A stretch of DNA of 64,000 nt, taken from the NCBI RefSeq assembly GCF_016907455.1, contig NZ_JAFBCB010000001.1, forward strand, positions 1 to 64,000. Reading direction: 5' to 3'. The position numbers were made by a program, and so were the translations under genes. The notes under the pieces are model-generated. The model was not told the DNA's origin and ran no database searches. It saw only the letters and a program-made list of their open reading frames with translations. Shown here piece by piece: positions 53,619 through 62,948 of the stretch (positions within the stretch are counted from its first letter, which is position 1; the number at the start of each line of letters is the position of its first letter). This DNA comes from Brachybacterium muris. Its GTDB lineage: Bacteria > Actinomycetota > Actinomycetes > Actinomycetales > Dermabacteraceae.

Positions 53619-54475
53619 CCGGTTGCTCCTCGGCGCGGTGAATACTCGGTGCGGGGCCAGGACGGGTCGAACATTGGGGCGATGGGGTTGCCATCCGGTG
53701 CGATCTCGTGATGGGACGGCGCGATCGCAAGATGCTCGTCGTCGAACGAGGAGGCCAGGTGGCTACCCCAGTAGGAGAATGTCGAGTTCGCGAGGACCAG
53801 TGAGGTGGCTGAGGACAGGGCGGCGAGATCGTCGAACGGCGAGGATCTGCCCTCCAGTGTCCGGATGTCGCCGAGCGCAGGCGTGAGCTCCCGACGGCAC
53901 CAGTCGACGTCGTCGGAGACGACCAGGACGTCGTCGACAGGACGACCGGCCTGTCGCACAAGCTCGACCGCACCGGCGACGTGGCTGTGGATGTCCAGGC
54001 CGAATCGTGCGAAGAACTCGGGCACCTCGTAGTAGTCGCCACGACGCACGTTCACGACAAGAGTCTCTTGAGCGATCTGAGCTCGGATCCGTGACCGTCG
54101 TGCACGGAAGGCGTCGCTGCTGTCCACGAGCGCCAGGCAGAAGTCCCGGTTCTGCGCGCGATCGAAGTCGTGGTCGAAGAAGAAGCGGGTCGCGAACCGT
54201 CGGCGATCGAGGATCGAGACGTCCGTCTGGTCGATCGTGAGGTCCCTGAGGAGCGGGAACTCGTCGATCCAGTCGGGCATGGTGGCGGAACGCAGCACGG
54301 CGGCACGTCGTTCGGCGCGTTGTTCCAGATGGGCCCACTGCCAGAGGTAGAGGTTGTTACCGCCTCGGATGGCGTCCGAGGATCCTTGGATGGTGCGTGC
54401 TCCGGGACGCTCGCGCACGATGTCCAACAGGCGCCGTGCCGCGCTCTCCGCCGCAGACCTGATCATCGTTTGCAC
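53615..54475 (-). CDS. Family 11-like fucosyltransferase
   Basis: A 286-residue protein with the GT11 alpha-1,2-fucosyltransferase layout. It has an early GGNNLYLWQ segment and the VNVRRGDYY box (141-149). The LVLANSTFSYWGSHLA segment matches the family motif. In canonical enzymes the box is H-x-R-R-x-D; here the His is Asn142, which might lower or change activity. GDP-fucose would be the expected donor, and ManA in this window is a step on the way to it. It overlaps the upstream gene by 13 nt. Confidence 0.78.
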   Translation of the reverse strand: MQTMIRSAAESAARRLLDIVRERPGARTIQGSSDAIRGGNNLYLWQWAHLEQRAERRAAVLRSATMPDWIDEFPLLRDLTIDQTDVSILDRRRFATRFFFDHDFDRAQNRDFCLALVDSSDAFRARRSRIRAQIAQETLVVNVRRGDYYEVPEFFARFGLDIHSHVAGAVELVRQAGRPVDDVLVVSDDVDWCRRELTPALGDIRTLEGRSSPFDDLAALSSATSLVLANSTFSYWGSHLASSFDDEHLAIAPSHHEIAPDGNPIAPMFDPSWPRTEYSPRRGATG

Positions 54476-55467
54476 CCTCCCGTCTCGAGTTCGGAGAGCT
54501 CATCCTGGAATCGTGCGGACGGTGCGAGTCCGAGCGCGAGAGCGATCTCGTGGATCCTCCAACGCCAGTCCAACGTTGCACGTGCATGAGCATGCGTCTG
54601 CTCAGGTATCGACGGTGACCAGCGCTCGACGGCCTCGCAGATCTGCGCGATTCCGCGGGAGAGATCTAAGGAGTCGATCTCGATCGTGCTCGCTGGACCG
54701 AGCGTCCGATCGGCGGCTCTCGGCGCGACCCCCACGACGATTGCGCCGGCGCCGAGCGCATCGGTCCAACGGCCGGTGACGTAGTCCCTGGTCGGATGTG
54801 TGTAGTCGGCAGGGCTGACGAGATTGGAGAAGGCGAGCACGAACTTGGAGCGCAGTAGGGTCGAGCGCACGTTCTGCTGATTCACTGCAGGATCCGGGTC
54901 CATGGCAGGCCGACCCTCGAACGTCAGCCCCACTGCCGCAGCGGCTTCCGCGGTGCGACGGTCGTTGTCCCAGGCGGCTGGCTGTCGCCCGATGCGGAGC
55001 AGGTCCACGGGGCGTTCGGTCGGCAGCTCGTCGATCGCGAGCGTGTCCGTGCCCCACGGTGCCCAGTGGATCTGGGTCCCCGTCGTGGACGCCCACTCGT
55101 CCTGCAGCTCGCGGTCGGTGATGAAGATGTGGTCGAAGTGGCCACGATCCCGGGCCATGCGCGAGATGCGATCGCTCCAGAACGAGTCGATGACCCAGGC
55201 GGCAGTCGTGCGATATCCGGGCAGCCAATGGCGGAGGCGGGCGGCGTAGGCGAGGTGCGCCGGGTTCGAGGCGAGCACGAGAAGCGCTCGGTCTCCTGAG
55301 CGTCGCCTCGGGAGCTGGCCGAAGAGTTTTCGGGCGATCGAGACCTCGCCCTGGTCCTGCAGGGTGACGAGGTTGCCCTCGAGGAGCCGTGCGGTGAGAT
55401 CGGCGAGCTGGTCGATGGGTCCCCAACCGGTGCCGCCCGCTCGGATGTAGAGGATGTCCACGCTCAT
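54463..55467 (-). CDS. CgeB-like glycosyltransferase
   Basis: A 334-residue GT-B-type protein. The N-terminal half contains TGWGPIDQLADL and AAWVIDSFWSD, and the family-typical D-H-I-F-I-T-D-R-E stretch. The second half contains VDLLRIGRQPAAW and the late segment RDYVTGRWTDALGAGAIVVG. It is related in layout to the protein at 31339-32385 but too diverged to be called a recent duplicate. It overlaps both neighbours slightly, which fits one operon. Confidence 0.75.
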   Translation of the reverse strand: MSVDILYIRAGGTGWGPIDQLADLTARLLEGNLVTLQDQGEVSIARKLFGQLPRRRSGDRALLVLASNPAHLAYAARLRHWLPGYRTTAAWVIDSFWSDRISRMARDRGHFDHIFITDRELQDEWASTTGTQIHWAPWGTDTLAIDELPTERPVDLLRIGRQPAAWDNDRRTAEAAAAVGLTFEGRPAMDPDPAVNQQNVRSTLLRSKFVLAFSNLVSPADYTHPTRDYVTGRWTDALGAGAIVVGVAPRAADRTLGPASTIEIDSLDLSRGIAQICEAVERWSPSIPEQTHAHARATLDWRWRIHEIALALGLAPSARFQDELSELETGGCKR

Positions 55468-56423
55468 CGCCTCTGACCCTCCTGCGGAGCGATCTCGGCG
55501 GTGCGAGGGGCGGGGGAGCGGCGCAGGATGCGGAATGCGAGGATCCCCTGCAGTGCACCGACGTTCCCGCCGAGGATCCGTGCGGTCCGCAGGCGATCGG
55601 CCCGGCGCTGTCGACGCAGGAGCCCCGGGAGATGGTGTGCCACCTCGCGCAGCGAGTACACGGTGCTCGGACCGGACATCCCCTGATCGCGATAACGTGT
55701 CCAGAGCAGGATCCGCGCGTAGTTCTGGATCCGCTGCTGCCGGAACAGGGGGCGGGGCGCGTCTTTCAACCGGTAGTGCACCACAGCGCGAGGGCGCACG
55801 ATGACGCGCACGCCGGCGAGCTGGGCACGCCAGGCGAAGTCGGTCTCCTCCGCCCCGCCCGGGTACGAGTGATCCATCCCGTGCAGCGCGAGATAGCGGT
55901 CCCGTCGGACGGCGAAGCCGTTGCCGGGAACCGTGGGGAGGAATCCCGCATACGGCGGCGGGTCGGATAACTCGTCGGCCGCTGGGTCGGGGTCGGGGTC
56001 CGGGCCGATGTCGTACGCGCGGAGCACCTCCGCATCATTGAAGCGCTGGTGGTGCAGGGCACCCGCGACGAGGACGTCGGCACCGCGGGTCAGCGGCGCC
56101 GACAGCTCGCGCACCCACTGCCGGGACACGAGATCGTCGGCATCGCAGAACAGCAGGATCTCTCCCGCCGCGGCGGCGGCGCCCTGGTTCCGGGCATGGC
56201 TGGCACTCGCCGGGCCCGAGGCGTCGACGACCCTCAGGTCCAGGGATCCCGCGTCGTCGAGGGCAAGCCGTGCCGTGCCGTCGGTGCTGTTGTTGTCGCA
56301 GACCAGGACTTCGAAGGGGTCGGCGCCCTCCTGGGCGCGCAATGCCTCGAGCTGCTCGCCGAGCACGCTCGCGGCGTTGTGCGCGGGGATGATGACGCTG
56401 AGGCGTGGAGGAGTCCCGACCAC
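55464..56423 (-). CDS. Family 2 glycosyltransferase
   Basis: A 319-residue GT-A enzyme with SVIIPAHNA, VLVCDNNSTD and LFCDADD (D-x-D site). The GGAEETDFAWRAQLAG motif marks the catalytic end of the domain. I chose the GTG at 56423, which has a GGGGAGG ribosome site about 12 nt upstream and lies 1 nt beyond the stop of the acyltransferase gene. The C-terminal region is basic and may associate with the membrane. Confidence 0.88.
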   Translation of the reverse strand: MVGTPPRLSVIIPAHNAASVLGEQLEALRAQEGADPFEVLVCDNNSTDGTARLALDDAGSLDLRVVDASGPASASHARNQGAAAAAGEILLFCDADDLVSRQWVRELSAPLTRGADVLVAGALHHQRFNDAEVLRAYDIGPDPDPDPAADELSDPPPYAGFLPTVPGNGFAVRRDRYLALHGMDHSYPGGAEETDFAWRAQLAGVRVIVRPRAVVHYRLKDAPRPLFRQQRIQNYARILLWTRYRDQGMSGPSTVYSLREVAHHLPGLLRRQRRADRLRTARILGGNVGALQGILAFRILRRSPAPRTAEIAPQEGQRR

Positions 56424-56424
56424 G

Positions 56425-56949
56425 TCAGCCCACCTCCCCGCCCTGCTCGTGCGACTCCAGGTCGCGCAGCTTCCGAGCGGGCACGCCCGCATATACGCTG
56501 TCGGGGAGGCAGTCGGCGGTCACCACGGCCCCGGCGCCGATGATGCTTCCGGCACCGACTGTGATGCCTGGGAGCACTATGACTCCTGCTCCGATCCATG
56601 CGCCGTCGCCGACGGTGATGCCACGGTGGGCGCCATCTGCGGCCCGTCGAGCGGACGGGCCGATCCCGTGATTGCCGGTCACGAACATCGCTCGAGGTCC
56701 CACGGTGACGTTGGTTCCGAGCTTGATCGGGCCAACATCGAAGTAGGCCTGGTTGTTGATGAAACTGCCTGCACCGACGTGGACCGAGCTCGGATTGCAG
56801 AAGGTGACGCCATGGCCGAGGGCGACGCCGTCTATGCCGGAGTGACCCAGCCGAGCTAAAAGCTGAGCTCGATGTCTGATCGGCACTACCGAGGACCCTG
56901 CGGCCTGGAAGAGCGCGCGTCTCACGGATCCTGCGAGCGGCATCTTCAT
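56425..56949 (-). CDS. Hexapeptide-repeat O-acetyltransferase
   Basis: A 174-residue left-handed beta-helix acyltransferase of the WbbJ/LacA type. Successive hexapeptide turns run from VALGHGVTFCN to IGAGAVVTADC. The catalytic His lies in FVTGNHGIG. The end PDSVYAGVPARKL is the classical C-terminal signature. It most likely acetylates a sugar of the surface polymer with acetyl-CoA. ATG 56949 overlaps the upstream stop by 4 nt. Confidence 0.9.
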   Translation of the reverse strand: MKMPLAGSVRRALFQAAGSSVVPIRHRAQLLARLGHSGIDGVALGHGVTFCNPSSVHVGAGSFINNQAYFDVGPIKLGTNVTVGPRAMFVTGNHGIGPSARRAADGAHRGITVGDGAWIGAGVIVLPGITVGAGSIIGAGAVVTADCLPDSVYAGVPARKLRDLESHEQGGEVG

Positions 56950-57923
56950 GCGGTCATCGTCCCTTTCGGAGGGTCGTCGTGGTGAGCGGAGGGCGGGTTG
57001 AGCCCGAGTCCCGGCGTCGACGCGGGTGCCGTGCGCGGCCATCCGAAACGGAGCGCTCCACTTGCGTTCCCGAGAGTATGGGACCACCGCATGACGATGT
57101 TGAACGGCAAGACGGAGCGACGGAACGGCATCAGGATCGTCGCCGCCAGGCAGCGCATGATGTCGATCGGCCAAGGCGGAATCGGCGACTGCGAGGACAC
57201 GCCGTGGACGATGAGCAGCCGTTGCCTGGCCTGCGCGTCGTAGAACCCGCGGCGCATCTGCTGCCGCGCGGACCACTTCCCCCGATACCCGATGCGCACT
57301 GACTCCGCGACCGGGACGCGATGGCCGGCGCGCCGGGAGCGGAAAGCGAGGTCGTTGTCGTCGCCGTAGTGAGCGAAGCCCTGGTCGAAGCCGCGCAGCT
57401 CGAGAAGCGTCGACCGGGCCCCTCCGAAGTTTCCCGCCATCAGGACGGGGAACGGGCCGGTCTGCTTGTCCGCCGGCGCAGTCCACTCCGGGGGAGAGGC
57501 GTCGAACTCCCGGCGGACCGTCTCGAGGCCGTCTGAAAAGGGCGCCTCGGCCAGCAGGATCGACTCCCCGGTCCAGAGCTCGGTGTGCTGGGACGAGAGA
57601 TATCCATTCCTCACCCAGGTCCGTGAGACGACGTCATCCGCATCGCAGAACTGCAGCGACTCGGCGCGAGAATGGGCGATCCCCACGTTCCGTGCATAGG
57701 AGGAGCCCTGGTGCTCGTGTGCGGGGACGATCCTCAGCTCAAACGCGGTGGAGTGCAGGAAATCCGCAGCGGCCTCACCGAGTCGTTGCGCCGGGTCGTT
57801 GTCTACGAGGATCACCTCGAACGGCGGTGCGTCGACCTGATCCGAGAGCGATGCCAGCTGGAGCGCGATGGTCGACTGCGCCTGGAAGCACGGGATGACC
57901 ACGCTGACCGATGGACCGGCCAT
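56946..57923 (-). CDS. Family 2 glycosyltransferase
   Basis: A 325-residue GT-A enzyme. SVSVVIPCFQA, VILVDNDPAQ and QFCDADD mark the nucleotide-sugar core, and HYGDDNDLAFRSRRAG the catalytic end. ATG 57923 has an excellent GGAGGGGAC directly upstream. It is the first gene of the six-gene reverse operon (57923 back to 52650), and its promoter should lie in the 57924-58100 region. Confidence 0.9.
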   Translation of the reverse strand: MAGPSVSVVIPCFQAQSTIALQLASLSDQVDAPPFEVILVDNDPAQRLGEAAADFLHSTAFELRIVPAHEHQGSSYARNVGIAHSRAESLQFCDADDVVSRTWVRNGYLSSQHTELWTGESILLAEAPFSDGLETVRREFDASPPEWTAPADKQTGPFPVLMAGNFGGARSTLLELRGFDQGFAHYGDDNDLAFRSRRAGHRVPVAESVRIGYRGKWSARQQMRRGFYDAQARQRLLIVHGVSSQSPIPPWPIDIMRCLAATILMPFRRSVLPFNIVMRWSHTLGNASGALRFGWPRTAPASTPGLGLNPPSAHHDDPPKGTMTA

Positions 57924-58781
57924 GTCCCCTCCTTGCTCCTCATCCGGGCCCGCGCTCGGTGCGCGTGCGACGAGTCGAACGATAGCGGCAAATCGCCGGC
58001 CCGGGCCTAAAGTCTCGTCGGTCCCTGTTGGCCTCTCATCCCGGGATCTTCGTCTCCGCCACGGCACGACCTGGGCGGAGTCCGACCTGAACTGGGGGAC
58101 GGGGGAGGGGCGACCGCGGCCACCTGGATTGCCATCCACGCCGTCAACGGCGGGGGCAGCTCCACCCCGACTATCGGTCCGGGGAAGTCGGCGAAGACCG
58201 TTCTTACACGGGCAGCATCTCGGGGAGTTCGAAGTACAACTCGCCCCTGTCCGTGAAGGGACCCACCGCCTTCAGCATGCCGACCGTCACCAGCAACAGC
58301 AAGGGGCAGGTCGTGGTCACGATGAGCTACACATTCGCCACGAATCTCGCGATCACCGCCGGCGCCGCGAAGCCGCACGCGCAGATCATCTCTCCGCACA
58401 CCTTCGGACGGTCCAAGCCCGGCCTACTGGACTTCCAGATCGCCGTCGATATCACCGGCACGCTCGCGCCGAGTATTACGGCGCAGCCGGTCCAGCTCTC
58501 TTGCGCCCTCACGTAGCGGACCTACCTTTCGCTCTCGGGTGCTTGGCCGGCCGGGTGGCCCAGCGTCTCTGATCACAATTTCCGAACAACTGTACTCATC
58601 CGTGGTCACCCGCCATTAAAGTCGCAAGCAAGCGTCGCTTCGCCCGTTTTCTCCCTTGCGCGCGTGGTGGCGGGGCGTCGGGCCGAACGGTCCGGCGAAG
58701 GGTGTGAGACGGTGGCCGTGGTCGCCGATGAGCCGTGGAAGGCTGTTGAACGCTGTTCCCGGGGACCTGGGAGTGGGGACT
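57924..58781. other. Intergenic region between divergent operons
   Basis: About 860 nt separate the reverse glycosyltransferase operon from the forward phosphoglycosyltransferase gene. The first part should contain the operon promoter. The middle holds a decayed coding remnant (58083-58516). The 58571-58625 stretch is locally AT-rich and is the best place for the forward promoter (for example CATTAAAGT near 58614). No RNA gene was recognised. Confidence 0.5.
58083..58516 (+). pseudogene. Frameshifted remnant of a possible secreted protein
   Basis: One frame reads GGGATAATWIAIHAVNGGGSS up to about 58200. A second frame then continues S-Y-T-G-S-I-S-G-S-S-K-Y-N and further Ser/Thr-rich beta-type sequence to a stop at 58514-58516. 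The two parts have similar Gly/Ser/Thr composition and would join with one frameshift. That suggests a broken gene for a surface or secreted beta-rich protein. No family was recognised, and no start or signal peptide is left. The evidence is compositional. Confidence 0.3.
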
Positions 58782-60266
58782 ATGACCGAGCTGGACGCCG
58801 AGCGGACCGCTGCGGCACACCGTCGAGCCGCGACGAGGACCCAGCGCACGTCGGAGGCACGCCTGCGCCTGCTGACGCTCCCGGCCATGATCCTCGCGGA
58901 CGTGCTCGCGCTCACCCTGGCAGTGGGCATCGCGTTCGCCGTCCGCCAGGTCGTCCTGCCGCCGGCCGGCGATCTTCGCGAGAACGTCGCCAGCGCCTCC
59001 CTGATCATGGCGCTGGGCTGGCTGGCCGCGATCGCGGTGCTCGGCGGGTACGACCGGCGCCAGCTCACCTCCGGCCCCCAGCTCTACCGCAACGTGCTCC
59101 ACGCCTCCGGCGCTGCCTTCGGCGTCATCGGCGCGCTCGTCTACCTGCTGGATCTCGAGCTCTCCCGCGCCTTCTTCCTCGCGTTCTTCGCGGCGGGTCC
59201 GCCGCTGCTGCTGCTGAATCGGTTGCTGATGCGGCGGGGCCTGGCCACCGCCCGCGTGCGCGGCCGCTTCCGCCAGTCGGTGATCGCCGTGGGCACCCTC
59301 GACCACGTCGGCGGGATCGCCGCGACCCTGCACCGGGAACGGTGGCTCGGCTACGACATCGTGGGCGCCGTGACCCCGGGAGGCATCGCCGACTCCTCCC
59401 GGCTTGGGATCCCCGTGCTCGGCGCGGAGCGTGACCTGCTGGCGATCGCGGAGTCCGCCGCCCCGGACATGCTCCTGTTCACCGCCGGGTCCACCTCTAG
59501 CGCCGAGGAGTTCCGCCGCACCGCCTGGAAGCTCGAGCACGAGAGGATCGGCGTCATCGTGGTGCCGGCCCTCACCGAGATCTCCGCTGACCGCGTCACG
59601 ATGCGCCCCGTCGCGGGCCTGCCGCTGGTGTACATGGACCTGCCGCGCGCCCGCCAGGCCCTGCGCTGGACCAAGCGCCTGTTCGACGTGATCGTCGCCG
59701 CGGTGCTGCTCGCGCTGATCTCCCCGCTGCTGGCCGTGATCGCGCTGCGCATCCGCGCCCATGACGGAGGCCCGGTGATCTTCCGTCAGCAGCGCGTGGG
59801 CCGCGACGGGAAGCACTTCGAGTTCCTGAAGTTCCGCACGATGGTCACCGACGCGGAGGCCGTGAAGGTCGAGATGGTCGAGCGCGCCGTCCAGGACCGC
59901 GGCAACACGGTCATGTTCAAGATGAGGAACGATCCGCGCATCACCGCGCCCGGCCGCTTCCTGCGCCGCTTCTCCCTCGACGAGCTGCCGCAGCTGTGGA
60001 ACGTGCTGCGCGGCGACATGAGCCTCGTCGGCCCCCGCCCCGCCCTGCCCGGCGAGGTGGAGCGCTACGACGACGACGCCCGTCGGCGCCTGCACGTGCG
60101 CCCCGGCATCACGGGCCTGTGGCAGGTCTCCGGCCGCGGCGACCTCTCCTGGGAGGACACGGTGCGGCTGGACACCTACTACGTCGACAACTGGTCCTTC
60201 ACCCAGGACATCCAGATCCTCGTCCGCACGGTCAAGGCCGTGCTCGCCTCCTCGGGCGCCTACTGA
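58782..60266 (+). CDS. Initiating polyprenyl glycosylphosphotransferase (WbaP/CpsE type)
   Basis: A 494-residue phosphoglycosyltransferase. Four or five N-terminal helices (about 25-150) and a CoA-binding-like central domain precede the C-terminal catalytic domain (from about 297, TKRLFDV). The latter has KFRTM, DELPQLWNVLRGDMSLVGPRP and GITGLWQVSGR. It transfers the first sugar phosphate to undecaprenyl phosphate and so starts each repeat unit. The start is uncertain: ATG 58782 has a GGGAG about 9 nt upstream, but in-frame upstream starts exist. Confidence 0.92.
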   Translation: MTELDAERTAAAHRRAATRTQRTSEARLRLLTLPAMILADVLALTLAVGIAFAVRQVVLPPAGDLRENVASASLIMALGWLAAIAVLGGYDRRQLTSGPQLYRNVLHASGAAFGVIGALVYLLDLELSRAFFLAFFAAGPPLLLLNRLLMRRGLATARVRGRFRQSVIAVGTLDHVGGIAATLHRERWLGYDIVGAVTPGGIADSSRLGIPVLGAERDLLAIAESAAPDMLLFTAGSTSSAEEFRRTAWKLEHERIGVIVVPALTEISADRVTMRPVAGLPLVYMDLPRARQALRWTKRLFDVIVAAVLLALISPLLAVIALRIRAHDGGPVIFRQQRVGRDGKHFEFLKFRTMVTDAEAVKVEMVERAVQDRGNTVMFKMRNDPRITAPGRFLRRFSLDELPQLWNVLRGDMSLVGPRPALPGEVERYDDDARRRLHVRPGITGLWQVSGRGDLSWEDTVRLDTYYVDNWSFTQDIQILVRTVKAVLASSGAY

Positions 60267-60268
60267 CG

Positions 60269-60880
60269 ATGGCCCGGCCCGCCCCGGAGGCGGGGGCCGC
60301 GCAGCGCACCGGCCCTGCCCTGCCCCGCCCCCTCCGCCTCCTCGCCGCGCTCGTGCTGCTGCTCTACCCGCTCGCGGCGGGCGCGCTGCTGCTCGCCTCG
60401 GACGGCTGGGCCGTGAACCGTCTGAACGTCCGGATCTGGTACGCCGTCACCGGCGCCGTGGGCCTGCGTGAGCAGATCACCCCGGAGATGTTCGCGGCGC
60501 TGGCGAACGTGGCGCTGTTCGTGCCGTTCTTCGCGGCGCTCGCCGTGCTGGTGCCCACCTGGTGGTGGGTGGCGGCCGGCGCGGGACTCTCGATCGCGGT
60601 GGAGATCTACCAGGGCGAGACCGGCACGCGGGAGCAGGACCTGGCCGACATCCTCGCCAACACCGCAGGCGCCGCGCTCGGCGTGGGCCTGGGGCTGCTC
60701 GTGCGACAGCTCGCCGGGAGCCGCGCACGGAACCGCCACAGGGAGCGGCCGGCCGACGCGTCGGCCCGTCGGCCGGGACTCAGCGACGCAGGAAGCGCCC
60801 CCAGCGCGCCCACCACTCCCGGCGCACCTCCCGCCGAGACGGGGCATGGCCGAGGCGGAGGCCCAGATGATCGCGATTGA
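60269..60880 (+). CDS. VanZ-family membrane protein
   Basis: A 203-residue protein with about four helices. The VanZ-like signature is a NVALFVPF segment followed by GLSIAVEIYQ and a conserved D-L-A-D-I-L-A-N-T-A-G-A-A-L-G. A Pro/Ala/Gly-rich tail follows. It starts 2 nt after the phosphoglycosyltransferase stop, so the pair is co-transcribed. VanZ proteins affect glycopeptide resistance and membrane lipids; what it does in this locus is unknown. Its 3' end overlaps the convergent nucleotidyltransferase gene by about 100 nt. Confidence 0.78.
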   Translation: MARPAPEAGAAQRTGPALPRPLRLLAALVLLLYPLAAGALLLASDGWAVNRLNVRIWYAVTGAVGLREQITPEMFAALANVALFVPFFAALAVLVPTWWWVAAGAGLSIAVEIYQGETGTREQDLADILANTAGAALGVGLGLLVRQLAGSRARNRHRERPADASARRPGLSDAGSAPSAPTTPGAPPAETGHGRGGGPDDRD

Positions 60881-61613
60881 CCTGCAGCGCCTCGACCAGC
60901 AGACGCGCTGTCGCCAGCGGTCCGTCGGCGTCCTGCAGCCGTGCCCGCCATACCTCCCGCGGGGCGGCGCCATCGTGCACCGCCTGCCACACCCGCGCCC
61001 CGGGCAGGCCCTCCACGGTCTCCGGACGACCGGTCGCGAGCGCGAGCGGCACCTGGGCGCCGAGCTCAGCGGCGAGGCGCTCGATCCGCGCCCGCTCCGC
61101 CCCGTCCACCTCGGTCCAGGCCACGCGCACGTCGTGACGGGAGCGACCGCTCGCATCGCGGGCGGCGTGCACCAGCAGCACCAGCCGCTGCGCAGTGAGA
61201 TCCGGGACCGCGCACGCAGCGCCGCCGAGGTCCACGCTCTCCCGGTGCGCCCACAGCTGCTCGAAGCTCGCCGCCGCATCCCGGTCCAGGCCCGGGAAAG
61301 CGCGGTGCAGATCGGCCGTTCCCCACACGCGGTGGTGGAACGTCGCCGCATGCGCGAACACGCTGCCGTGCTCGAAGGTGGTCACCTGCCCCCACCCGTC
61401 GGCCTCGAGCGCAGCCACCAGCGGCGCGACCTGCGCCGGGTCCACCAGCACGTCGCAGTCCGAGGAGCCGGCGCGGCCCTCGGCCAGCAGCGGATGCAGC
61501 GCCTCGCCCTTGAGATGCAGGATCCTCACACCCGCACCTCGGGCAATATGGTCGAGGCAGCCATGGGCCATGCGCAGACGCACCGGGACCGGCACCTGCA
61601 CGGGGGATGTCAT
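60780..61613 (-). CDS. Nucleotidyltransferase-like protein (NTP_transf_5 family)
   Basis: A 277-residue protein. The core has the NTP_transf_5 pattern HLKGEALHPLL then GSSDCDVLVDP, with the G-S-x-D-x-D nucleotidyltransferase site. A conserved FHHRVWGTADLHRAF segment follows. Members of this family usually lie in exopolysaccharide or peptide-modification loci beside PqqD- and HPr-kinase-like genes, and both occur here (62945 and 63229), but on the opposite strand beyond manA. The overlap with the convergent VanZ gene is unusual but the frames are both good. Confidence 0.8.
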   Translation of the reverse strand: MTSPVQVPVPVRLRMAHGCLDHIARGAGVRILHLKGEALHPLLAEGRAGSSDCDVLVDPAQVAPLVAALEADGWGQVTTFEHGSVFAHAATFHHRVWGTADLHRAFPGLDRDAAASFEQLWAHRESVDLGGAACAVPDLTAQRLVLLVHAARDASGRSRHDVRVAWTEVDGAERARIERLAAELGAQVPLALATGRPETVEGLPGARVWQAVHDGAAPREVWRARLQDADGPLATARLLVEALQVNRDHLGLRLGHAPSRREVRREWWARWGRFLRR

Positions 61614-61727
61614 GGGGCAAGTGTAGGAGCCGCCGGCCCCTGTCCACGGGACCGGCAGCAACGCCCACGGGCGGAAGGAAGCTCGGCATGAGCGCAGTGG
61701 GACGCAGCAACGGGAAGGGAAGGGGGA

Positions 61728-62948
61728 GTGGACGTGTGGGAGCTCGATAGCCGCATCCACCACTACGACTGGGGATCGACCACCGCGATCCCCGAGTTCC
61801 TGGGCCGACCCGCCGACGGCTCCCCCTGGGCCGAGGCCTGGTACGGGGCGCACCCGCTGGCACCCTCCACCCTCACCACCGGACAGGACGCCGGCGCCGG
61901 GCTCGACGCCGCGATCGCCACAGACCCGCGCCGCATGCTCGGCGACGGCGTGGAGCGCGCCTTCGGCGCCCGCCTGCCCTATCTGCTGAAGGTCATCGCG
62001 CCGGACAAGCCGCTGTCCCTGCAGGTCCACCCCGATCGCGAGCACGCCCAGGAATCCTTCGCCGCGGAGACCGCGGCCGGGCTCCCGCTCGAGTCGCCGC
62101 TGCGCAACTACCGCGACGACAACCACAAGCCCGAGATGCTGATCGCGCTGACCCGCTTCACCGCGCTGTGCGGGTTCCGCACCCCGCGCCGCGCCGCCGC
62201 GCTCCTGGAGGGGCTGGGCACCGATCTCACCGACCGCCTCCATGCGCTCCTCACTCGCAGCCCCACCGCCCACGGCATGCGCGCCGCGTTCCGCACCCTG
62301 GTCTCCTCCGCGATGCGCCCCAGCCCCGAGGCTGTCCAGCAGGTCGTCGAGGCCTGCCGGGCTCGTGCCGACTCCGGCCACTCGCCCTCCCTGCGTATCG
62401 ACCAGACCGTCGCGTTGCTCGCGGAGCACCACCCGGGCGACCCCGGCGTGGTCGCCGCGCTGTTGCTGAACCCCGTCACCCTCCGCCCGGGCGAGGCGAT
62501 GTTCGTGCCCGCCGGCACTCTGCACGCCTACCTGCACGGCGTGGGCCTGGAGATCATGGCCGCCAGCGACAACGTGCTGCGCGCCGGGCTGACCCCCAAG
62601 AAGGTCGACGCCGACGAGATGCTGCAGTGCGTGAGCGTGCAGGCCGCGCCGCCGCTGCGCGTCGCGCCGGAGCGGCAGAACGCGACGTCGGTCGCCTACT
62701 ACGCGCCCGTCGACGACTTCGAGCTGTCGCTGACCACGCTCACCGATCCGCCCGGCACCTTCCGCACCCGTCACCGCGTCCCCGGCGGCGGGCCCCGCAC
62801 CCTCCTCGGCCTCGAGGGGGAGGTGCTGCTCCAGAGCGACCTGGGCCGCCACGTGCTCACCGCCGGCAAGGCCCTGTTCGTGCCCGCCGCCGCCGGGCAG
62901 CTCCACGCCGGCGGCTCCGGCCGCTTCGTCCAGGCGAGCGTCCCGTGA
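61728..62948 (+). CDS. manA: Mannose-6-phosphate isomerase, class I
   Basis: A 406-residue zinc enzyme converting fructose-6-phosphate and mannose-6-phosphate. The metal-binding residues are visible in LQVHPD (Gln and His), in NHKPEM (Glu) and in GTLHAYLHG (His). The family-typical WAEAWYGAHP and ASDNVLRAGLT segments are present. It feeds GDP-mannose and GDP-fucose synthesis, in keeping with the mannosyl- and fucosyl-type transferases of this window. The GTG at 61728 or the one 6 nt downstream could start translation. The divergent promoter region is 61614-61727. Confidence 0.93.
   Translation: MDVWELDSRIHHYDWGSTTAIPEFLGRPADGSPWAEAWYGAHPLAPSTLTTGQDAGAGLDAAIATDPRRMLGDGVERAFGARLPYLLKVIAPDKPLSLQVHPDREHAQESFAAETAAGLPLESPLRNYRDDNHKPEMLIALTRFTALCGFRTPRRAAALLEGLGTDLTDRLHALLTRSPTAHGMRAAFRTLVSSAMRPSPEAVQQVVEACRARADSGHSPSLRIDQTVALLAEHHPGDPGVVAALLLNPVTLRPGEAMFVPAGTLHAYLHGVGLEIMAASDNVLRAGLTPKKVDADEMLQCVSVQAAPPLRVAPERQNATSVAYYAPVDDFELSLTTLTDPPGTFRTRHRVPGGGPRTLLGLEGEVLLQSDLGRHVLTAGKALFVPAAAGQLHAGGSGRFVQASVP

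Noticed and set aside
60780..62906. A 708-codon reverse frame extending the nucleotidyltransferase upstream
   Set aside because: The part beyond 61613 is antisense to manA; the real start is the ATG at 61613 just before the conserved region.
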